Made by a program: the position numbers and the translations under genes. Below the pieces are notes generated by a model, which saw only the letters and a program-made list of their open reading frames with translations, did not search any database and was not told the DNA's origin. From Opitutales bacterium (GTDB lineage Bacteria; Verrucomicrobiota; Verrucomicrobiia; Opitutales; Intestinicryptomonadaceae): a stretch of DNA of 7,232 nt. Location of the stretch: assembly GCA_021641325.1 (NCBI GenBank), contig JAJXPD010000075.1, forward strand, positions 1-7,232, in the 5' to 3' direction. Shown piece after piece: positions 1-7,232 of the stretch. Numbering within the stretch: the first letter of the stretch is position 1; every line of letters starts with the position of its first letter.

Positions 1-1
1 C

Positions 2-583
2 GTATTCACTGCGGTAAACCCCTATGCGTGCTACAACCCGAAGCACGCAATCAACGCAAAGCAGGCGGCTGAGTACCAAGACAAAATAGCGCAAAAGTGC
101 GTGGAAAACTTCGGCGGATTCTCGTCGGAGAGCGGTTTCGACCACATCATAGACAAGCTCGACTACTGCAACTATGTGGGCAACAGAATACAATACGAAG
201 GAGCGCGCCCGCTGATAAAACGCGTGCTCCCAATTTGGGAGATTGTTTACCACGGCATTGTTCTATACAATCCCGACCGCTACACGCAGCAGGACATCAC
301 CGCCGACAAAAGGAAAATTTTAAGGCTCATGGAGTTCGGCGGACGACCGATAGTCTATACAAATAAGTTCGAGCGCATACCTGCAATCGCGAAACTCTAC
401 GAACTGTATAAGCCCGTGCGCAAGTTGCAGTATGAGACAATGGAGTCGCACGAAGAAATATCGAAGGACGTGTACATTACAAAATACGGCAACGGCGCGG
501 AATCGGTATGCAACTACTCCGGAAAGCCCTTCGAATATCGGGGCGAAAAGATTGCGCCGCTCGGCTACAAATTCTTCTTCTGA
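2..583 (+). CDS. C-terminal part of a putative glycoside hydrolase (DUF5696-like), 5' end outside the window
   Basis: The frame is open from the first complete codon to the TGA at 581-583, giving about 193 residues with no start, so the gene begins upstream. The segment reads like the end of a TIM-barrel glycosidase followed by a small beta-domain. It has a stretch LPIWEIVYHGIVLYN, then MEFGGRPIVYT, then a tail with YITKYGNGAESVCNYSGKPF that closes on APLGYKFFF. From memory, this order (a 'P-[FW]-x-x-[VL]-x-HG' segment, an 'EYGA/EFGG' segment, then 'NG...VNY...P..G') is typical of DUF5696 and related bacterial glycosidase-like proteins. The substrate cannot be told, and the catalytic part is mostly missing. 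The next gene is 184 nt downstream on the same strand, so it need not share an operon. Being a real coding region is near certain; the family is moderate confidence only. Confidence 0.6.
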   Translation, partial: VFTAVNPYACYNPKHAINAKQAAEYQDKIAQKCVENFGGFSSESGFDHIIDKLDYCNYVGNRIQYEGARPLIKRVLPIWEIVYHGIVLYNPDRYTQQDITADKRKILRLMEFGGRPIVYTNKFERIPAIAKLYELYKPVRKLQYETMESHEEISKDVYITKYGNGAESVCNYSGKPFEYRGEKIAPLGYKFFF

Positions 584-633
584 GTTCGGCGCAATCGCAA
601 CGCGTCGGTTGCGTTTCGGAATTTTGCGCCGTG

Positions 634-701
634 TTCCCAAACTGGGAAATTTGCGGTTTTGCCGCCGTTGCGGCATGCGAAACCGCGGGCGCGATTTTTT
701 T
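634..701 (+). terminator. Possible rho-independent terminator after the first gene
   Basis: Within the 584-767 gap, GCGGTTTTGCCG (653-664) pairs with CGGCA (671-675) and AAACCGC (680-686), with a 6-nt loop and a 4-nt bulge. Seven T residues follow at 695-701, 8 nt beyond the stem. Just upstream, TTCCCA/TGGGAA (634-639/643-648) forms a second small hairpin with a 3-nt loop. The bulge and the gap before the T-run make this weaker than the terminator near 4540. It would separate the glycosidase-like gene from metG. The rest of the gap holds another 6-bp inverted repeat (596-613) and no clear promoter. Confidence 0.35.
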
Positions 702-767
702 GCGCGTTGCGCGATATTGTGATAGAAAAAGCTTTTAATTTCGGCGCAACGGTTCATCTTCGTAGGA

Positions 768-2300
768 ATGAAGAATTTTTATCTGACAACCGCAATAGAT
801 TACGCCAACGGCTCGCCCCACCTCGGACACGCTTACGAAAAAGTCCTCGCAGACGTCATCGTGCGCTGCAAACGGCTTTCGGGAATGCCCGTCCACTTCC
901 TCACGGGGCTTGACGAGCACGGTCAAAAGGTTCAGCAGAGCGCGCGCAAGGCGGGCGTCGCCCCCGTGGAATTTTGCGACGAACAGGCGGAAAAATTCAC
1001 CACAATGTGCAGGCTTCTCGAAATCTCGAACGACGACTATATCCGCACGTCGCAGCCGCGCCACATCAAGGTTGTCCGCGAGATTCTCCAAATGCTCTTC
1101 GACAAGGGCGACATCTACAAGGCGGAATACAAGGGCTTTTACTCGGCGCGTCAGGAGCAGTTCTTGCAGGAAAAGGACAGGGTTGACGGCAAATGGCCCG
1201 AAATTTTCGGGGAAGTCGTGGAAATCACCGAAAGCAACTACTTCTTCAAAATCCGCCAGTATCAGGACTGGCTCGTAGATTTTCTCGACAAAAACGAAGA
1301 CTTCATCTTCCCGCGCTTCCGCGCAAAGCAGGTCAAGGAGTTCCTCAAAGAGCCGCTCAACGATCTTTGCATTTCGCGCCCGAAAGAGCGTCTTGAATGG
1401 GGCATTGAACTTCCCTTCGACCCGAACTACGTAACCTATGTCTGGTTCGACGCCCTCGTAAACTACATTTCGGCAGTCGGCTACGGCACGGAAGAATTCG
1501 CGAAAAACTGGCCTGCCGACTTCCACGTTATCGGCAAGGACATTCTCGTTCCGCCGCACGCGGTCTACTGGCCGATAATGCTCCACGCGGCGGGAATAGA
1601 GCTGCCGAAATCGCTGTTGGTTCACGGCTGGTGGATGTCGTCGGGCGAAAAGATGTCGAAGAGCCTGGGCAACATCGTAAACCCGCTCGACTTGGTCGAA
1701 AAATTCGGCGTAGACCCGTTCAGATACTTCCTCATGCGCGAAATGAACGTCGGGCAGGACTCCGACTTTTCGTTCGACCTCTTCCTCACGCGCTACACGT
1801 CCGACCTCGGCAACGACCTCGGCAACCTGCTCAGCCGCCTGCTGAACATGGGAAAACGCTATTGCGGGAGTGTCGTCCCCGCGGCGGAGGTCGAGGAGGA
1901 TTTCGAGAAGTCGCTCAAAACGCTCGCCGACGAAACAGCCGACGAAGTTTTGAAACTCTACGACGGCATGCAGTTCCACATCGCGCTCGAAAAGACCTTC
2001 AATTTTATCCGCGCGATAAACAGGTACGCCGAACAGCGCGCGCCGTGGAAGCTGGCAAAGAGCGGGGCGGAGTCCGACAAAAAACTGCTGGCGGCGACCC
2101 TCGCGAACATGGCGGAGGCTCTGCGCGTTTCGGCGGTGCTTCTCGCGCCCGTAATGCCGAACGTTTCCGAGAAAATCCTCACGCTTTTGGGCTTGGGGAA
2201 AATCGAAAAATTCGAGGGCAACACAAAGTGGTCGAATGTTCTCGAAGGCAAAACACACGGTGCGCAGGAAATTCTCTTCCCGCGCCCCGCAGCCGAATAG
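768..2300 (+). CDS. metG: Methionyl-tRNA synthetase (short form without C-terminal tRNA-binding domain)
   Basis: This cytoplasmic class I aminoacyl-tRNA synthetase joins methionine to tRNA-Met and initiator tRNA using ATP. The 510-residue product starts MKNFYLTTAIDYANG and carries the HIGH-type motif HLGH at 18-21 and KMSKS at 295-299. The alpha-helical anticodon-binding domain follows, including NRYAEQRAPW at 418-427. The connective insert (about residues 120-160, from DIYKAEYKGFYS to NYFFKIRQYQDWL) has no CxxC pairs. It is therefore the zinc-less form, as I recall for Bacillus-type enzymes and unlike the E. coli or Thermus forms. It ends soon after the anticodon domain and lacks the Trbp111-like module found in many longer (about 650 aa) MetRS. 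The ATG at 768 matches the usual N-terminus; a good Shine-Dalgarno is not seen (GTAGGA abuts the ATG). thiC begins 3 nt after its stop, so the two are almost surely co-transcribed. Confidence 0.97.
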   Translation: MKNFYLTTAIDYANGSPHLGHAYEKVLADVIVRCKRLSGMPVHFLTGLDEHGQKVQQSARKAGVAPVEFCDEQAEKFTTMCRLLEISNDDYIRTSQPRHIKVVREILQMLFDKGDIYKAEYKGFYSARQEQFLQEKDRVDGKWPEIFGEVVEITESNYFFKIRQYQDWLVDFLDKNEDFIFPRFRAKQVKEFLKEPLNDLCISRPKERLEWGIELPFDPNYVTYVWFDALVNYISAVGYGTEEFAKNWPADFHVIGKDILVPPHAVYWPIMLHAAGIELPKSLLVHGWWMSSGEKMSKSLGNIVNPLDLVEKFGVDPFRYFLMREMNVGQDSDFSFDLFLTRYTSDLGNDLGNLLSRLLNMGKRYCGSVVPAAEVEEDFEKSLKTLADETADEVLKLYDGMQFHIALEKTFNFIRAINRYAEQRAPWKLAKSGAESDKKLLAATLANMAEALRVSAVLLAPVMPNVSEKILTLLGLGKIEKFEGNTKWSNVLEGKTHGAQEILFPRPAAE

Positions 2301-4072
<1,772 letters not shown>

Positions 4073-4073
<1 letters not shown>

Positions 4074-4513
4074 TGTCGGAAAAGTGGGCAAGCGAACTCT
4101 TCAAATGCGGATATAACTGCTCGCAGTCGGTGTTTGCCGCGCACGCGGCGAAATTCGGCATAGATACCGCGACCGCCCTGAAACTGTCCGCGCCTCTGGG
4201 CGGCGGAGTGGGGCGCATGCGCGAAGTCTGCGGCGCGTTTTCGGCGTGCGCAATGCTGCTCGGCTTGAAGGAGGCGTCCGACGACGCCTCGCCCGAAAAG
4301 AAACGGAAAATCTACGAGCGAACACAGCAACTCGCAGAGGAGTTCAAACGGGCGAACGGCTCGATAATCTGCCGCGAAATCCTGAAACTGCAAAAGGACG
4401 CGCCCACGCCGCCGACCCCCGACGCGCGCACGGCTGAATACTACGCAAAACGCCCGTGCCTGCGAGTGGTGGAGTCCGCCGACGCGCTCGCGCGGGAGTT
4501 CCTTTCGCGGTAA
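4073..4513 (+). CDS. C_GCAxxG_C_C family putative redox protein
   Basis: This is a 146-residue protein with six cysteines (12, 16, 53, 59, 100, 129). It shows the family layout: an N-terminal GYNCSQSV (C16), a glycine-rich PLGGGVGRM, then EVCGAFSACAMLLG (C53), SIICREIL (C100) and RPCLRVV near the C-terminus (C129). These four fit the perfectly conserved cysteines of the family (TIGR01909 as I recall it), which is predicted to be redox-active but has no firm biochemical role. Two points differ: the CGAxxG motif reads CGAFSA (Ala for Gly at 58), and there are extra cysteines at 12 and 59. No signal peptide or membrane segment is seen, so it is probably cytosolic. Its ATG overlaps the thiC stop by 1 nt and has a good ribosome binding site, which implies translational coupling. 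A redox or metal-cluster support role for ThiC is only an inference from position. Confidence 0.85.
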
Positions 4514-4528
4514 ATTTGCATTTCTGCG

Positions 4529-4562
4529 CCGCGCCGCCCGATTTCGGCGCGGTTATTTTTTT
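4529..4562 (+). terminator. Rho-independent terminator of the metG-thiC-redox operon
   Basis: An 8-bp perfect GC-rich stem, CCGCGCCG (4529-4536) with CGGCGCGG (4545-4552), has an 8-nt loop and is followed at once by TTATTTTTTT (4553-4562). It begins 16 nt after the stop codon of the C_GCAxxG_C_C gene. It separates the housekeeping cassette from the secreted beta-helix gene, which has its own promoter. Confidence 0.88.
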
Positions 4563-4604
4563 GACAAATTGCGCCGAATCTTGCCGCAAAGCAGTTGCGC
4601 GGAA

Positions 4605-4628
4605 GCGGTTTTGCTTGACGCGGTTTTG
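4605..4628 (+). repeat. 9-bp direct repeat around the -35 box, possible regulator half-sites
   Basis: GCGGTTTTG occurs at 4605-4613 and 4620-4628 (15 bp start to start), flanking and just overlapping the -35 hexamer at 4615-4620. Directly repeated half-sites over a -35 box suit an AraC-type or similar regulator of a carbohydrate gene. The same 9-mer also occurs at 653-661 in the other intergenic gap. It may equally be chance in GC-rich DNA with T-runs. Confidence 0.3.
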
Positions 4629-4643
4629 GGTGTCGTTTTTAAT
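4615..4643 (+). promoter_or_regulatory. Sigma70-type promoter for the beta-helix gene
   Basis: TTGACG (4615-4620) and TTTAAT (4638-4643) are each 5 of 6 to consensus and are separated by exactly 17 bp. The site lies just after the upstream terminator and points at the next gene. Transcription would be expected to start near 4650, almost on the ATG at 4652, which bears on the choice of start codon for that gene. Confidence 0.65.
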
Positions 4644-4651
4644 GTAGCCAT

Positions 4652-7171
4652 ATGACCACAGTCGTTAATATAGTGGGGAAATGCGCTCTTTGGGCGTTGC
4701 TTGTTTTAGGTATGCCGCAGCTTTTCGGTTCGGAGAGCCTGCAACAAATAATAGATTCGGCGGCGGGGCGCGGCGAAAAGCGCGTCGAGCTTTCGGGGCG
4801 GTATTTTGTGGAGAAGCCGCTTGTGCTTACGGAAAAACATTCCGGGCTTACGCTCGACGGCGGCGGCAAAACCGTCGTAAGCGGCGGCGTAAAAGTTTCG
4901 GGCTGGGAGCGCGACGGAAAATTTTTGAAGGCGCGGGTTGATGCCGACAAAGTCGAGTCGCTTTTCGTAAACGGCAAACGCGCAAGCCGCGCCGAAACGC
5001 AGCTGCGGCACGTCTACTCGGCGGGGGACTCGACAATCACCATGCGCGTTGAAGACGTCCGCGAACTGCTCGAACTCCCGCGCGAAAAATATCCCGAAGT
5101 GCTCGTCGAATTTTACGCGGTCTGGATAAACGCCCACTGCGGGCTTCTCGACATAGCGCGCAATCCCGACGGAAAGACGGCTACGCTGAAAGTCCGCAAC
5201 CCCCTGCCGATTCCGCTTTCCAAGTGGGACAAAAATCCGAGGCTGCGCGTCGGAAACATTTTCGCCGCGCTCGACAAACGGGGCGGATTCTATTTCGACT
5301 CCCTCGGCAAAACACTCTGGTACTACCCGCGCGACGGCGAGACGCCCGAAAACATTTCGGCGTATTATCCCGTGGCGACTCGCATTTTGTCGGCTTGCGG
5401 GAAGTCGCCCGGGAATCCGCTTTCGGGGCTTGTGATTCGCGGAATCGCTTTCGAGCACTCCGCGCACAATCCGCCCGCAAACTGGCGTCAGAACACGCAG
5501 GCGGCGATTACGCTCGGCGGCGCGCTGTATTTCGACTGCGTCGAAAATCTGGAATTCGAAAACAACACCGTGCGCCACACCAACACCTACGGGCTTGAAG
5601 TCGGGCACGGCTCGAAGAACGTCAGGATTTCGCAAAACGAATTTTTCGACAACGGCGCGGGCGGCATAAAAATAGGCGTCGAGCCGCGGCGGAAGCTTGC
5701 GCACACGCAAAACGTGGAGGTTTCCGACAACATAATATACTCCTACGGACGCCACGACAAAGCGGGGGTCGGCATAATCTACATGGACGCAAGCGACGTG
5801 CGGCTTTCCCACAATACGATTTTCGACGGGCACTATTCGGGCATTTCGGGCGGCTGGACATGGGGCTTTGCGCCCACAAACACCCGAAACAACAAAATTT
5901 CCGACAATCGCATTTTCGAAATCGGACGCGGTCTGCTTTGCGACATGGGCGGAATCTATACGCTCGGCTCGCACAAAAATTCGTCGATTTCGGGCAACGA
6001 AATAAGCGGCGTCTACCCGCACCGCTACGGCGGCTGGGGCATCTACAACGACGAGGGCAGCGCGGATTTCATTGTCGAAAAAAACTACGTCCACAACACG
6101 TCGGAGGAGGGCTACCACCAGCATTACGGCAAAAACAACACGGTGCGCAACAACATATTCGCGTACGGCTCGTCGGCGCAAGTCGCGCTAACGAGGCTCG
6201 GCGAAAAATACCCCGACGAGCTTGTTTACGAGCGCAACGTGGTCGTCTACCGCCCGCCCGCAGAGCTTTTCCGCAACGGCAAAAACATAATCACGCGCCT
6301 GAACGGAAAATTCGCAAGCAACCTTTACTGGAAAACGGACGGCACGCCCGATTTCTTCGGAATGCCGCTCGAAAAATGGCAGTCGAAATACGGTCAGGAC
6401 AAAGGCTCGATAATCGCAAATCCCGAACTTAAAAACGGCATTCCGCAAAGCGATGTCGTTAAGAAAATCGGCTTCGTCCCATTCGACACTTCGAAAGCGG
6501 GAGTGCGCGGAAAAATGAAAGCGCGACTCGCGGAAATCATGCGCACATACGAGATTTCGCCTGTCGAAAAAATCGACGTGCAGCCGCCATTTACGCGCGA
6601 ATTTTCCGAAGACCTCTCGCAGACTCTCATCGGCTTCAAGCCTTCGCAGGCAAGAATTTTCTCCAAAAACAACGGCTTTGACGTCGCTGTCCTCGCCGAC
6701 GAAAGCGGGCGTTTTGTGCGCTACATAGACTCAATTCAGACTCCGAGCTATCTGCCCAATTCAAACTACAATATCCAGCTTGGGGACGGCGCAACCGCCC
6801 TTCTTTCGTTCGAAATTCGCGTGAACAAAACTTCGACATTCTTTGTCGAATGCCGTGGCGACACTGGCTATTCTGGACCGATGTTCTCGGTGAAAAACGG
6901 CTCGCTTTCGATAGACGGGCGCACCGTAAAACTTCCGCAAGACAAGTGGATTCGCGTAGAAATGACGTTCAAGACGGGCTCGGACAAATCGTATACCGTG
7001 AAAGTCTCCGACGGCGCGAAAACGCTCTTCGACGGGCGGATAGCCCAGTACCGCGCCGCCGCCGCAAGCTCGTTTTCGGAAATCGTGGTGGCGCAGACAA
7101 GCGATTACGACGGAGCGTACTTTGACATTCGGGGAATTTCGTTCGGGGAGATGAAAGCGACGTCGAAATAG
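4652..7171 (+). CDS. Secreted right-handed beta-helix glycoside hydrolase, GH141-like, with C-terminal LamG-like region
   Basis: The 839-residue product opens with a signal peptide (GKCALWALLVLGMPQLFG, cleavage near residue 26), so it is exported; no lipobox is seen. SLFVNGKRASRAE (about 103-115) is the 'LFVNG-[KR]-RA' segment common at the start of GH141/GH120-type beta-helix enzymes. Repeated beta-helix rungs follow (about 260-550), with forms such as LEFENNTVRHTNTYGLEVG and VRLSHNTIFDGHYSGIS. The most telling parts are DMGGIYTLGS (431-440), GGWGIYNDEGS (460-470) and GYHQHYGKNNTVRNNIF (from 487), which I recall as typical of GH141 (known activities: alpha-L-fucosidase on rhamnogalacturonan II, and xylanase). 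D431, D467 and E468 are candidate catalytic acids, not verified. The helix ends near PFDTSKAGV (610-618); residues about 676-835 look like a LamG-type beta-sandwich. The start is uncertain: GTG at 4673 would give a compact MGKCALWALL signal peptide, and neither start has a Shine-Dalgarno. Related families such as GH120 or lyase-like parallel beta-helix proteins are alternatives. Confidence 0.8.
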   Translation: MTTVVNIVGKCALWALLVLGMPQLFGSESLQQIIDSAAGRGEKRVELSGRYFVEKPLVLTEKHSGLTLDGGGKTVVSGGVKVSGWERDGKFLKARVDADKVESLFVNGKRASRAETQLRHVYSAGDSTITMRVEDVRELLELPREKYPEVLVEFYAVWINAHCGLLDIARNPDGKTATLKVRNPLPIPLSKWDKNPRLRVGNIFAALDKRGGFYFDSLGKTLWYYPRDGETPENISAYYPVATRILSACGKSPGNPLSGLVIRGIAFEHSAHNPPANWRQNTQAAITLGGALYFDCVENLEFENNTVRHTNTYGLEVGHGSKNVRISQNEFFDNGAGGIKIGVEPRRKLAHTQNVEVSDNIIYSYGRHDKAGVGIIYMDASDVRLSHNTIFDGHYSGISGGWTWGFAPTNTRNNKISDNRIFEIGRGLLCDMGGIYTLGSHKNSSISGNEISGVYPHRYGGWGIYNDEGSADFIVEKNYVHNTSEEGYHQHYGKNNTVRNNIFAYGSSAQVALTRLGEKYPDELVYERNVVVYRPPAELFRNGKNIITRLNGKFASNLYWKTDGTPDFFGMPLEKWQSKYGQDKGSIIANPELKNGIPQSDVVKKIGFVPFDTSKAGVRGKMKARLAEIMRTYEISPVEKIDVQPPFTREFSEDLSQTLIGFKPSQARIFSKNNGFDVAVLADESGRFVRYIDSIQTPSYLPNSNYNIQLGDGATALLSFEIRVNKTSTFFVECRGDTGYSGPMFSVKNGSLSIDGRTVKLPQDKWIRVEMTFKTGSDKSYTVKVSDGAKTLFDGRIAQYRAAAASSFSEIVVAQTSDYDGAYFDIRGISFGEMKATSK

Positions 7172-7232
7172 CATGTTGCAGACAAGCGATTACGACGGAG
7201 CGTACTTTGACATTCGGGGAATTTCGTTCGGG
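7093..7232 (+). repeat. 55-bp exact direct repeat at the end of the window
   Basis: Positions 7093-7147 and 7178-7232 are identical over 55 bases, offset by 85. The first copy is inside the last codons of the beta-helix gene; the second begins 7 nt after its stop and runs to the final base of the window. An ATG at 7173 puts the second copy in the same reading frame as the first, giving MLQTSDYDGAYFDIRGISFG with no stop before the end. This could be a small tandem duplication of the gene tail or an assembly artefact; I do not call it a gene. Confidence 0.9.

Noticed and set aside
596..613. CGCAAC/GTTGCG hairpin right after the first gene as a terminator
   Set aside because: The stem is only 6 bp and is followed by TTTCGG, not a T-run; the structure ending at 701 is a better candidate.
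584..767. TPP riboswitch or a clear metG promoter in the gap
   Set aside because: No conserved thi-box segments were found, and AT-rich candidates such as TATTGT (715-720) and TTTAAT (734-739) lack a -35 box at proper spacing.
4561..4566. Perfect TTGACA at the end of the terminator T-run
   Set aside because: No -10-like hexamer lies 16-18 bp downstream (the bases there are around CCGCAA); the pair at 4615/4638 is much better.
4706..6181. 491-codon open frame on the minus strand inside the beta-helix gene
   Set aside because: It mirrors the coding bias of the beta-helix gene, has low-complexity composition and no recognisable motif or promoter.

Overview
The window reads as a GC-rich bacterial segment, probably from a Verrucomicrobiota/Lentisphaerae-type (PVC) carbohydrate-degrading organism. 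This rests on secreted beta-helix and glycosidase-like proteins, weak or absent Shine-Dalgarno sequences at several starts, and strong G/C at third codon positions. The lineage is an inference from gene flavour only. All convincing genes lie on the + strand; no tRNA, rRNA, CRISPR array or insertion sequence was seen.

Layout. Positions 2-583 hold the C-terminal end of a gene that starts before the window, probably a glycoside-hydrolase-like protein (DUF5696-type C-terminus). Positions 584-767 are non-coding and contain three inverted repeats; the last is followed by a T-run and may be a terminator. Positions 768-4513 form a tight cassette: metG (methionyl-tRNA synthetase), thiC (phosphomethylpyrimidine synthase, 3 nt downstream) and a small six-cysteine protein of the C_GCAxxG_C_C putative redox family (start overlaps the thiC stop by 1 nt). 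A clear rho-independent terminator (4529-4562) closes the cassette. A good sigma70-type promoter (4615-4643) then precedes a large secreted right-handed beta-helix protein (4652-7171) that resembles glycoside hydrolase family 141 and carries a C-terminal LamG-like region. No stretch without a gene exceeds 300 bases.

How it fits together. The middle cassette is housekeeping: charging of methionine tRNA, the radical-SAM step that makes the thiamin pyrimidine, and a possible thiol/redox helper. It sits between two carbohydrate-active genes with a separate role in polysaccharide use. ThiC needs a reduced 4Fe-4S cluster and releases methionine from SAM, so co-expression with a cysteine-rich redox protein is plausible but unproven.

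Oddities worth a second look are a 55-base exact direct repeat ending on the last base of the window (possible assembly-graph artefact or real tail duplication), an in-frame 18-base tandem duplication inside thiC, a promoter so close to the beta-helix gene that its message would be leaderless from the first ATG, and a 9-mer direct repeat around that promoter's -35 box. I saw no convincing undescribed multi-gene system.
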